NCBI GenBank assembly: GCA_041499515.1
Contig: JBGQKM010000153.1
Span: 1-14,323 of the forward strand
Direction: 5' to 3'
DNA length: 14,323 nt
Source of the DNA: PALSA-1355 sp041499515
Lineage (GTDB): Bacteria; Planctomycetota; Planctomycetia; Pirellulales; PALSA-1355
The translations under genes were made by a program, and so were the position numbers. Position 1 is the stretch's first letter, and each line of letters opens with the position of its first letter. Below are positions 1 to 6,720 of this stretch, piece after piece. Below the pieces are notes generated by a model. That model had not been told where the DNA came from. It did no database searches and saw nothing but the letters and a program-made list of their open reading frames with translations.

Positions 1-1020
1 AAAGGCGATTATTCCGGGGCGATGGACCACTTCGACTCCGCGTTGCAATACCAGGCAGATTCCGCCGAACCGCATCAGAATCGGGCTTTGCTGCGGCTCT
101 TACACGGCGATTTCGCGCAAGGATGGCCCGAGTACGAATGGCGCTGGAAAAAACCCGGCGACCGCCCGCCGCATGACGACCAACCGCGCTGGGAGGGTCA
201 GTCGCTTTCGGGCCGGACGATTCTGCTGTGGTGCGAACAGGGTCACGGCGACGCGATCCAATTCATTCGCTTTGCGCCGCTGGTACGACAGTCCGTCGCT
301 CGCGTGCTCTTGGAATGTCCTCTAATTCTGCACGCGCTTTTCGGAACCACCGCAGGTATCGATCGACTCGTGGACCCGGACGCTGATACCGAGGCGTTTG
401 ACTATCATCTTTCGTTGGTCAGTCTGCCAGCCGTGCTGGGCACCACGCTGCAGACCATTCCCGCGACGGTTCCCTATCTGTTTGCCCAGGCCGAGCGCGT
501 CGCACGTTGGCGGCAGAAACTGGCCGACGTTGGCGAATTCAAAGTCGGCATCGCCTGGCAGGGCAATCCGAACTTCGCAGGCGACTACTACCGTTCGGTG
601 CCGTTGGGACGATTCGCCCCGCTGGCTGCCTGTCCTGGCGTCCGGCTGTTCAGTCTGCAAAAGGGCTATGGCCACGAACAGTTGGCTCCGCTGGCCGAGC
701 AATGGAACATTGTCGATCTGGGACTAACACTGGATGAAGACACCGGAGCGTTTGTCGACACGGCGGCCGTGATGATGAACCTCGACCTGGTGATTACCAG
801 CGACACGTCGATTGCCCACGTGGCGGGCGCGCTGGGAGTGCCGGTCTGGGTGGCTTTGCAGTTTTCTCCCAACTGGCGCTGGCTGCTGGAGCGCGACGAC
901 AGTCCCTGGTATCCGACCATGCGGCTGTTCCGACAATCGCGCTTCGGAAACTGGGACGACGTGTTTGCCGACATGGCCCAACAGCTACGGTCACTTTCGT
1001 CGCGGGCGGCGACAGGCTAA
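1..1020 (+). CDS. TPR / GT9-like glycosyltransferase-domain protein (5' truncated)
   Basis: The frame is open from base 1 to the TAA at 1018-1020, and the first codons (KGDYSGAM) already read as the inside of a TPR helix. The gene therefore starts left of the window, and the ATG at 22 is an internal methionine. About 339 residues are visible. One last TPR-like unit is followed by a GT-B domain resembling glycosyltransferase family 9 (heptosyltransferase-like). It has a GWPEYEWRW linker motif, EQGHGD near the start of the first Rossmann half (the family's G-x-GD loop), GIAWQGN, and SDTSIAHVAGALGVPVW in the second half, which is the nucleotide-sugar-binding region in GT9 enzymes. The next gene has the same domain, so the pair looks like a tandem duplication. 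Known for the family: sugar transfer to envelope glycans or proteins. The actual substrate cannot be read here. No signal peptide can be judged because the N-terminus is missing. Confidence 0.85.
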   Translation, partial: KGDYSGAMDHFDSALQYQADSAEPHQNRALLRLLHGDFAQGWPEYEWRWKKPGDRPPHDDQPRWEGQSLSGRTILLWCEQGHGDAIQFIRFAPLVRQSVARVLLECPLILHALFGTTAGIDRLVDPDADTEAFDYHLSLVSLPAVLGTTLQTIPATVPYLFAQAERVARWRQKLADVGEFKVGIAWQGNPNFAGDYYRSVPLGRFAPLAACPGVRLFSLQKGYGHEQLAPLAEQWNIVDLGLTLDEDTGAFVDTAAVMMNLDLVITSDTSIAHVAGALGVPVWVALQFSPNWRWLLERDDSPWYPTMRLFRQSRFGNWDDVFADMAQQLRSLSSRAATG

Positions 1021-1096
1021 AGTTTCTGTCGAGAAGCGGCGATGCGCCGGCCGGGCCGCTGCCAGTCCACTTTTCATTGCCGCCAGATTGCATTGC

Positions 1097-2221
1097 ATGG
1101 CTACGATCGACGAAGCACTCCAGACCGCCGTGAAATTCCACCAGGATGGAAACCTGGCCGAGGCCGAGCGGATCTATCGCGAAATCCTTAAAGTCCAGCC
1201 GCGCCAGGCCGACGCCTGGCATTTGTTGGGTCTGGTCGCGCACAGCCGCGGTCAGTGCAACCAGGCCCTGGAATATATCCGCCGCGCCATTCAACTTAAC
1301 GGTGCCGAGGCGAGTTATCACAACCATTTGGGCGAAGTGTATCGCTCGCTGGGAAATGCTTCCGACGCCGAAATCTGTTGTCGACAGGCCCTGCGGCTCA
1401 AACCGGATTGGGCCGTGGCCCACAACACGCTCGGCCTGGTGCTGGGCGAGCAAGGCAAAAGCGAAGCCGCCATCGCCAGCTTTCGACGGGCTCTGGAACA
1501 CCAGCCCGATTTGGCCCAGGCGCACTGCAATTTGGGCTCGGCGTTGCAAGCGTCCGGACAACTGGACGAGGCCATCGCGTGCTACCGCCGAGCCCTGGAT
1601 GGCAAACCGGATTACGCCATCGCGTGCAACCTCTTGGGCACGGCGTTGGCCGACCAAGGGCAGTTCGACCTCGCGGCGGAAGCTTTCCGCCGGGCCGTGC
1701 TGCTGGACCCAGGATGTGCGCCGGCCGAAAACAATCTCGGGCTGCTGTTTCAGTCGCAATCCGACTGGGCCCAAGCCGCGGCCGCCTACCGTCGCGCCTT
1801 GGCCATCCAACCCGATTTCGTCGAAGCGCACTTCAACCTGGCCGGCGCGCTCGACCAGCTCGGCCAAACCGCCGAGGCCGCGGCCTGTTATCAGCGCGCA
1901 TTGCAGTTACAACCGAATCTGGCGGAAGCCCACTTCAATCTCGGCGTGATCCTGCAGGCTCAAGGCCAACTGGCGGCGGCCGCCGAGTGTTACCGACAAG
2001 CCATTCGAGTTCAACCCGAGCACGGCCAAGCGCACAGCAACTTGGGGACCGTGTACCGCGCTGAAAACCGCCTGGCCGAGGCCATCGAGTGCTACCAACG
2101 GGCGCTCGAAGTCCGACCCGACTTTGCCGAGACCTTGAGCAATCTGGGCAACGTCTTCAAGCTTCAGGGCCGGATGGCCGAAGCCAGGATCTGTTACGAC
2201 CAATCGCTGCGGCTCAAGCCC
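1097..2221 (+). repeat. Tandem 102-bp coding repeats (about eleven TPR units)
   Basis: The 5' half of the second TPR gene is a degenerate tandem array with a 102-bp (34-codon) period. Each unit ends near codons for RRAL/QRAL followed four or five residues later by proline, and each next unit begins with an acidic residue and AHxNLG. Units 8-10 are the most alike (AHFNLAGALDQLGQTAEA, AHFNLGVILQAQGQLAAA), which suggests recent internal duplication or homogenisation. This is protein-level repetition, not a DNA-level mobile or CRISPR repeat. Confidence 0.85.
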
Positions 2222-3172
2222 GATCACGCCCAGGCCCGCTACAACCGTTCGACGCTGGTCCTGGCGGCGGGCGAATGGGAGCACGGTTGGGCCGACTACG
2301 AATCGCGCTGGCAATGCGACGGTTTTCCAAAACGGCCGTTTGCCAAACCCATTTGGACGGGAGAACCTCTTGAAAAACGGGTGCTCCTGGTGCACGCTGA
2401 GCAAGGCCTCGGCGACACGCTGCACTTCGCGCGCTATGTGAAGCGGATCGGATCGCCAGCCGGCAAAGTGCTCTTCGAAGTTCCCCCGTTGCTCGTGAGA
2501 CTCTTCGAGCAATCCGACTTCCGCAATCTGGTTGTCCAGGGCGCCCCTTTGCCGGACTTCGATGTATACGTGCCACTGATGAGCCTGCCGGGCATCTTGG
2601 GCACGACTTTGGGAAACATTCCGGCCGAAGTCCCCTATCTGTCTGCCGAACCTGCGCTGGTCGATGTCTGGCGGGACCAGATAGGCGCCAAGCCAGGATT
2701 CAAGGTGGGGATCGCCTGGCAAGGCAAGACGACCTATAAGGACGACCGCTTCCGCTCGATTCCCCTAGCGCACTTCGGCCCCTTGGCGCAGGAGGGCGTG
2801 GAACTGATCAGTTTGCAAAAGGGCCCCGGCGCCGAACAATTGGCCGAACTCGAGGGACGCTTCCACGTGACCGACTTCCCCAGCAGCTTCGATCACCAAC
2901 ACGGTCCGTTCATGGATACCGCCGCTGTGATGAAAAATCTCGATCTGGTGATCACTTCCGATACGGCGATCGCCCACCTCGCCGGCGCCTTGGCGGTGCC
3001 TGTCTGGGTGGCGCTGTCGATATCGCCCGACTGGCGCTGGCTGCTGGAGCGAGACGACTCGCCGTGGTATCCGACGATGCGGCTGTTTCGACAAACGAGT
3101 TTCAATGATTGGCAGCCGGTCTTCCAGCGCATCGCGGGCGAACTGGCGCGCGCGGCGACTCGAAGCGCCTAG
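1097..3172 (+). CDS. TPR-repeat protein with C-terminal GT9-like glycosyltransferase domain
   Basis: A 691-residue protein. The reading frame stays open upstream to 812, but that stretch overlaps the preceding gene in another frame. The ATG at 1097 (MATIDEAL) begins exactly at the first TPR helix, so I chose it; there is no clear Shine-Dalgarno. Residues 1-375 hold about eleven 34-residue TPRs of the pattern AHxNLGxxLxxxGxxxEAxxxYRRALxxxP, followed by one degenerate unit. Residues about 397-691 form a GT-B domain like the one upstream: GWADYESRW, EQGLGDTLHFARY, GIAWQGKT, ISLQKGPG, and SDTAIAHLAGALAVPVW. The fold matches glycosyltransferase family 9 rather than the OGT/SPINDLY GT41 enzymes, although the TPR-plus-GT plan is similar. 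TPRs usually present protein partners, so protein glycosylation or envelope glycan assembly are both possible. It lies 76 bp after its paralogue on the same strand and is probably cotranscribed with it. Its substrate is unknown. Confidence 0.9.
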   Translation: MATIDEALQTAVKFHQDGNLAEAERIYREILKVQPRQADAWHLLGLVAHSRGQCNQALEYIRRAIQLNGAEASYHNHLGEVYRSLGNASDAEICCRQALRLKPDWAVAHNTLGLVLGEQGKSEAAIASFRRALEHQPDLAQAHCNLGSALQASGQLDEAIACYRRALDGKPDYAIACNLLGTALADQGQFDLAAEAFRRAVLLDPGCAPAENNLGLLFQSQSDWAQAAAAYRRALAIQPDFVEAHFNLAGALDQLGQTAEAAACYQRALQLQPNLAEAHFNLGVILQAQGQLAAAAECYRQAIRVQPEHGQAHSNLGTVYRAENRLAEAIECYQRALEVRPDFAETLSNLGNVFKLQGRMAEARICYDQSLRLKPDHAQARYNRSTLVLAAGEWEHGWADYESRWQCDGFPKRPFAKPIWTGEPLEKRVLLVHAEQGLGDTLHFARYVKRIGSPAGKVLFEVPPLLVRLFEQSDFRNLVVQGAPLPDFDVYVPLMSLPGILGTTLGNIPAEVPYLSAEPALVDVWRDQIGAKPGFKVGIAWQGKTTYKDDRFRSIPLAHFGPLAQEGVELISLQKGPGAEQLAELEGRFHVTDFPSSFDHQHGPFMDTAAVMKNLDLVITSDTAIAHLAGALAVPVWVALSISPDWRWLLERDDSPWYPTMRLFRQTSFNDWQPVFQRIAGELARAATRSA

Positions 3173-3203
3173 GACCCCCAAGAAAACCGCGGCGCTTGGT
3201 CCT
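3171..3203. terminator. Candidate bidirectional hairpin between convergent genes
   Basis: An imperfect inverted repeat lies in the 44-bp gap between the convergent TPR-GT gene and the dehydrogenase gene. AGGACC (3171-3176) pairs with GGTCCT (3198-3203), and AAG (3180-3182) can pair with CTT (3195-3197) around a CCC bulge. The left arm overlaps the TAG stop of the upstream gene. There is no T-tract on either side, so intrinsic termination is unproven. The position between converging transcripts is the main argument. Confidence 0.3.
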
Positions 3204-3216
3204 CTGCGCCGGCGCG

Positions 3217-4008
3217 CTACCAACTCGGGATCGGCGTTTGCAGTCCGCCGGCGATCCACAAAAACCGGCCGTTGACGCCGGCCGACGTGTCGTCGATGAG
3301 CTCCAGAATCAAGTCGAGCGCTTTTTGCGGATTGTCGCCGCCATTTTGGGCGACGCTTTCGGCCCAGGCACGATAGCCTTCGCCTTGCGGGCCGGCGGTT
3401 GCCGATTCCTGACGGATCGCGGCCCACATTTCGGTTTTCACTTCGCCGGGATGGATCACGTTGGCCGTCACCCCGCTGAGAGCCAACTCGGCCGCCAGAT
3501 GGCGGGTGAACTGGTTCAAGGCCACCTTGCTGGTGCCATAGGCGCTGTTGAGCGGGCCGGGAGGGTGCAGAGCGGCGGCCGAGCTGAAATTGACGATGCG
3601 GCCCCAGCCCTGCGCGATCATTCCGCCCACAAACGCCCGGCAGGTCAGATACGGCCCGATGACGTTGACGGCCAGCGTTTCGATCCATCGCCGTGGATCG
3701 CTGCGTTCGACCGGCTGAATGGGCCCAAAGACGCCCGCGGCATTGATCAAGATTTGGGGCAGGCCCAGTTCGGCTTCCACGCGGGCCTTGAGCTGATCCA
3801 CGGCGTCGATCTGCGCCACGTCGGCCGGCAGCACCAGCGCCGTGCCGCCAAGATTTTGGATCGCGCGCGCCGTTTCGCGTAGCGGGTCGACGCGCCTGGC
3901 CACCAGCGCCACATGGGCGCCGCGTTGGGCCAGTCCGAGGGCGACGTGCCGGCCCAATCCGCCGCCGGCCCCGGTGACGACCGCGGTCTTGCCACTCAAG
4001 TCGAGCAT
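3217..4008 (-). CDS. Short-chain dehydrogenase/reductase (classical SDR)
   Basis: A 263-residue cytosolic oxidoreductase of usual classical-SDR length. Residues 12-19 are TGAGGGLG (the TGxxxGxG cofactor loop). The LVARR at 35-39 puts arginines after the second beta strand, which in this family favours NADP(H). NAAG (89-92) matches the NNAG motif, N115 lies in VNVIG, and the active-site set is S142/S143, Y157 and K161 (YGTSK). PGEVKTEMW at 187-195 corresponds to the segment after the active site. It is the second gene of a minus-strand unit, 25 bp after the rhamnose mutarotase-like gene, with no clear Shine-Dalgarno in the gap. That neighbour and the divergent aldolase make a sugar dehydrogenase (for example of L-rhamnose or a related aldose or sugar acid) a reasonable guess. 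SDR substrates cannot be read from motifs, and a 3-oxoacyl-ACP-reductase-like or polyol role is not excluded. Confidence 0.9.
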   Translation of the reverse strand: MLDLSGKTAVVTGAGGGLGRHVALGLAQRGAHVALVARRVDPLRETARAIQNLGGTALVLPADVAQIDAVDQLKARVEAELGLPQILINAAGVFGPIQPVERSDPRRWIETLAVNVIGPYLTCRAFVGGMIAQGWGRIVNFSSAAALHPPGPLNSAYGTSKVALNQFTRHLAAELALSGVTANVIHPGEVKTEMWAAIRQESATAGPQGEGYRAWAESVAQNGGDNPQKALDLILELIDDTSAGVNGRFLWIAGGLQTPIPSW

Positions 4009-4033
4009 GGTGTGCTTGTGCCGTCGCGGGGCG

Positions 4034-4345
4034 CTACTTGCGGCGCTTTTTCTTCGCGGTCTTCTTGGATTTTTTCGCGGTGGCTTTTTTCTTGGCCGGT
4101 TTTTTCTTGGTGGTTTTTTTCTTGGCCGCTTTGGCCGTCTTGCGTTTCGACTTCTTAGCCGGCGGTCGCTTCTTGGCCGCGGCTTTCTTCACCGTCGCTT
4201 TTTTAGCGCGCCGCGCTACCATCTTGCGAGCGGGCTTGGCCGCGGGCGCGGGCACCGCGGGCGCGGGGGCCACTGGCGCCGGCGCTTCGCTGATCGGTTG
4301 CGCTGGTGAAGCGGGGACGGACATGGATTCACCATAAATTTCCAT
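4034..4345 (-). CDS. Possible nested in-frame start for a free H1-like protein (103 aa)
   Basis: Within the mutarotase-tail gene, codon 127 is an ATG (4343-4345) preceded by GAGGAG (4356-4361) at a 10-bp spacing. The DNA just before it (about 4364-4400) is richer in A+T than its surroundings and reads like intergenic sequence. Starting here would give a 103-residue protein. It would have a short leader (MEIYGESM), a Pro/Ala linker and the Lys/Ala tail, much like the stand-alone histone H1-like proteins of some bacteria. Either the H1-like gene was once separate and lost the intervening stop, or both products are made. I see no independent proof of translation from this codon. Confidence 0.3.
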   Translation of the reverse strand: MEIYGESMSVPASPAQPISEAPAPVAPAPAVPAPAAKPARKMVARRAKKATVKKAAAKKRPPAKKSKRKTAKAAKKKTTKKKPAKKKATAKKSKKTAKKKRRK

Positions 4346-4723
4346 AGCTAACTCACTCCTCGGCTCGGGGTTAGTAACCGCTAAAATAGAAACACGTCCG
4401 TTGCCAGCGCCGCCGACGGTGATGTGAAACACCTCGTTCAATTCACCCGCCTCCACGATGCCGTCCTCGCGCAAGTGCATCAGCGGCTGCATCACTTCGG
4501 CCCAACGCTTGTGCACTTCGGAATTCCATAACTTGTCCCAGGCCGTCTCGTCGGCGATTTCAGAAACCAGGAACAAATCAAGATCGCGCTGGAACGTCGT
4601 GATCGAGGCGATGCCGGCACGCTCAATCTCGGCCACTAATTCCGGCCATATGTTGTCGTGATACTCCTTGTACTCTGCCAACGCGTCGGGCTTCAGCCGC
4701 ATGGTGAACGCACGGCGAATCAT
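4034..4723 (-). CDS. rhaM: L-rhamnose mutarotase-like protein with histone-H1-like Lys-rich C-terminal tail
   Basis: A 229-residue protein. Residues 1-102 are a full L-rhamnose mutarotase domain (RhaM/YiiL, about 104 residues in E. coli), which interconverts alpha and beta anomers of L-rhamnose. MIRRAF at the start, Y18, H22, the NIWPEL segment (24-29), KRWAEVM (72-78) and ELNEVFH (94-100) sit where the family has them; Y18 and H22 match the residues implicated in catalysis. A normal family member would stop here. Instead a linker follows (103-162, Pro/Ala-rich from about 135), then a tail (163-229) with 30 Lys, 7 Arg and 15 Ala in 67 residues and no acidic or aromatic residue. That composition is typical of histone H1-like DNA-binding tails. 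AGGAG at 4732-4736, 8 bp before the ATG, supports the start. It is first in a minus-strand unit with the SDR gene and divergent from the aldolase gene. The domain call is strong; the meaning of the tail is open. Confidence 0.88.
   Translation of the reverse strand: MIRRAFTMRLKPDALAEYKEYHDNIWPELVAEIERAGIASITTFQRDLDLFLVSEIADETAWDKLWNSEVHKRWAEVMQPLMHLREDGIVEAGELNEVFHITVGGAGNGRVSILAVTNPEPRSELAMEIYGESMSVPASPAQPISEAPAPVAPAPAVPAPAAKPARKMVARRAKKATVKKAAAKKRPPAKKSKRKTAKAAKKKTTKKKPAKKKATAKKSKKTAKKKRRK
4079..4123 (-). repeat. Three tandem 15-bp units coding for KKKxx in the basic tail
   Basis: On the coding (minus) strand, three consecutive 15-nt units start with AAGAAAAAA and encode KKKTT, KKKPA and KKKAT (residues 201-215). 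Similar but diverged Lys/Ala units continue on both sides. The units include one run of seven A and two runs of six A, so the DNA is prone to replication slippage. Such simple repeats are the usual way H1-like tails grow and shrink. Confidence 0.75.
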
Positions 4724-5034
4724 CGAAGTCGCTCCTGCAAATGAGGTCCAGCCGTCGGGACGGGCTCTCGATCCAGACCAGAACCGCCGCGGCGCCGTTC
4801 AACGTAGCGCCAGCACGATTCTTCGCGATTTTAGTCCCCTTTCGCCAACTAGCAATCACGCTTTCCCCAGAAAATCCCGGTTTTCTTCGGTTTTTTCCCG
4901 CGAGAAGCGGGCACGGGAATGTGATATAGATATAGAGCGTCGACTCCGCCGTGCTCTTTGCACCGCATTTTCCACAGTGCTTTTGCCCCCAAAAAAACAC
5001 TCCATCCCGACCGCCCAGCCCCGAAGCCCACCCG
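4724..5034. promoter_or_regulatory. Divergent intergenic control region
   Basis: This 311-bp region separates the starts of the mutarotase-like gene (minus) and the aldolase-cupin gene (plus), so it should hold promoters for both. I see no convincing -35/-10 pair. Small ordered elements lie in its middle: an inverted repeat GAAAA-N6-TTTTC (4870-4885); two abutting copies of CGGTTTT with a 10-bp period (4878-4897); a perfect CCCGC-GAGAA-GCGGG hairpin (4897-4911); and a doubled TATAGA (4925-4936) that could serve as a -10 element for the plus-strand unit. TTTTG-CCCC-CAAAA (4981-4994) forms another small inverted repeat in the aldolase leader. These are candidate operator sites. No regulator gene is in the window. 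Confidence 0.5.
4732..4736 (-). promoter_or_regulatory. Ribosome binding site of the mutarotase-like gene
   Basis: The minus strand reads AGGAG, 8 bp before the ATG at 4721-4723. This supports the start that begins MIRRAF, which also matches the conserved N-terminus of the family. Confidence 0.65.
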
Positions 5035-6690
5035 ATGAAAACGCCAGCCATCCGCAAATTCCGGCGAAAACTCGCCGAATCCCAAAGCGTTTACGGCCTG
5101 TGGGTCACGCTGGAGTCGGCCAGCATCTCGGAAATGGCCGTGGCCCTGGGGCTCGATTGGGTGGTCGTCGACGCCGAACACGGACATCTCGACTGGGGCG
5201 ACATCCTGGCGCACATTCGCTCCACCGTCCGCAGCGATACGGTCGTGCTCGTGCGGATCGCCGAATTGAGCCTGGGCCTGATCAAGCGGGCCCTCGATAT
5301 CGGGGCCGACGGCGTGGTCGTGCCCTGGGTCGAATCGGTCGAACAACTGCGCCAGGCCGTGGCCTATGCCCACTATCCACCCTCCGGCGTGCGCGGCATC
5401 GGTGCGGAACGGGCCACCTGCTGGGGCCGCTGCTTTTCGGCCCACGTCGAGGACGCCAACGAACACGTGCTGGTCGTGCCCATCATCGAAACCGTCAAAG
5501 CCGGAGCCAATATCGAAGCCCTGTGCAAAGTCGAGGGGGTGGAAGCTTTCTTTCTCGGCCCGGCCGACTATTCCTCCACCGCCGGCTACCCGGGCCAATG
5601 GGAAGGACCGGGCGTCGCCGAGAAACTGCTGGCGATCAAAGACACGATCCGCCGACACGGCAAACATTGCGGCGTGGTGGCCACCAGCAACGAGAACCTG
5701 TGCGCGCGGCGCGACCAGGGATTCTCAATGTTGGGCGTGGGCCTCGACGGTGGATTACTGCTGCGCGGCCTGAGCGACTCTCTGGCTGCGATCGGACAAG
5801 AGGCGCGACTGACGCCCGACTTCCTGCCCGAGCGCGTGGCGCCTTCGCCAACGCAGACTTTGGCCACCACGCGGCCGCCCGGTTTCGCGCCCGACCGCCC
5901 CGAGGTGATCAATCCGCGCTCCTCGGCACGGCGCGTCGAGCTGGAACGCGGCGTCATCTTTCAGCCGCTGGTCGGAGCGCACAACAACGCGCGCAACCTG
6001 ACGACCGGCATGGTCAATTTCATGCCTGCCGCGTTGCTGCCCTACCACAAGCACCCGCACGGCGAAGCGATCACTCTCGTCTCTGGCGAGGCGGCCGTCG
6101 AGGTCGAAGGACGCCGCTACACGCTGCAGCCCTTGGACAATGTTTACATTCCGGCCGGCGTCGCGCACGCCGCATTCAACACCTCGGCCAACAGGCCCGC
6201 CCAGTTTCATATCGCGATGAACACGCATCAGCCGCAACGTACGCTGGTCGATCCCGATTTTGTCGTGCGCGTGATGGGCCCGGCCGATTCGGGGCGCGAC
6301 GGCGCGGAGCACGTCAGCCGCTCGGCCACCACGCCCTGGTACGAGCCCTCGCCGGCGGCCCGGTTTCAGGACTATTTCAACCGCGATTTGGGCAGCACGG
6401 GCATGAGCGGCGGCTATGGCATTTTTCAGCCGGGCGGCCGATTGCCCTGCCATCTGCACGACTTCGACGAGTCGATCACGATCGTCCAAGGCACCGCGAC
6501 CTGCGTGGTCGAGGGCCGCGAATACTTGCTCTCTGACTGCGCCACGGCACTGGCGCCGCGGGGACGGTGCCACTATTTCATCAATCGCACGGCGGCGCCG
6601 ATGGCCATGATCTGGGTCTACGCCGGCGATTTGCCCCAGCGGCTGGTGCTCGACGAAAAGTGTTGTACACTCGATGGCTGTCCCGACTAA
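5035..6690 (+). CDS. HpcH/HpaI-family aldolase fused to two cupin domains
   Basis: A 551-residue protein. The ATG at 5035 (MKTPAIRKF) starts directly at the aldolase domain. The frame is open to 4951, but those 28 codons look like leader sequence. Residues 1-255 are a class II metal-dependent HpcH/HpaI aldolase, which splits 2-keto-3-deoxy sugar acids into pyruvate and an aldehyde. H49, R74, E152 (IIETVKAG) and D178 (LGPADYS) reproduce the active-site set and nearly the spacing of HpaI (H45, R70, E149, D175). A linker (about 258-305) leads to cupin 1 (about 306-395; H338, H340, E344, H378) and cupin 2 (about 443-530; H473, H475, E479, H513), both with plausible metal ligands. Fused cupins could bind sugar acids or catalyse isomerisation; this is inference. 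The gene is divergent from the mutarotase/SDR pair and 30 bp upstream of a 2-hydroxyacid dehydrogenase. The nearest known role is 2-keto-3-deoxy-L-rhamnonate aldolase or a relative. Confidence 0.9.
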   Translation: MKTPAIRKFRRKLAESQSVYGLWVTLESASISEMAVALGLDWVVVDAEHGHLDWGDILAHIRSTVRSDTVVLVRIAELSLGLIKRALDIGADGVVVPWVESVEQLRQAVAYAHYPPSGVRGIGAERATCWGRCFSAHVEDANEHVLVVPIIETVKAGANIEALCKVEGVEAFFLGPADYSSTAGYPGQWEGPGVAEKLLAIKDTIRRHGKHCGVVATSNENLCARRDQGFSMLGVGLDGGLLLRGLSDSLAAIGQEARLTPDFLPERVAPSPTQTLATTRPPGFAPDRPEVINPRSSARRVELERGVIFQPLVGAHNNARNLTTGMVNFMPAALLPYHKHPHGEAITLVSGEAAVEVEGRRYTLQPLDNVYIPAGVAHAAFNTSANRPAQFHIAMNTHQPQRTLVDPDFVVRVMGPADSGRDGAEHVSRSATTPWYEPSPAARFQDYFNRDLGSTGMSGGYGIFQPGGRLPCHLHDFDESITIVQGTATCVVEGREYLLSDCATALAPRGRCHYFINRTAAPMAMIWVYAGDLPQRLVLDEKCCTLDGCPD

Positions 6691-6720
6691 TCGCGGCAGA
6701 TTCCAGCGAGGCTTTGCATC

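Noticed and set aside
812..1096. N-terminal extension of the second TPR-GT gene
   Set aside because: It would overlap the end of the preceding gene by over 200 bp with Trp/Arg-rich sequence. The TPRs begin at the ATG at 1097.
794..1867. 357-codon minus-strand frame opposite the TPR genes
   Set aside because: It is a complement of TPR codons that inherits their periodicity; it has no start context or domain of its own.
1097..2221. CRISPR-like periodic repeats
   Set aside because: The period is 102 bp without identical repeats or spacers, and the unit translates to TPRs in one open frame.
4951..5034. 28-codon N-terminal extension of the aldolase
   Set aside because: It is Pro/Cys/Phe-rich sequence not expected before an HpaI-type barrel, while the ATG at 5035 sits right at the domain start.
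4668..6536. 622-codon plus-strand frame overlapping the mutarotase start and most of the aldolase gene
   Set aside because: It is Arg-rich shadow sequence in the wrong frame of a strongly conserved aldolase-cupin protein.
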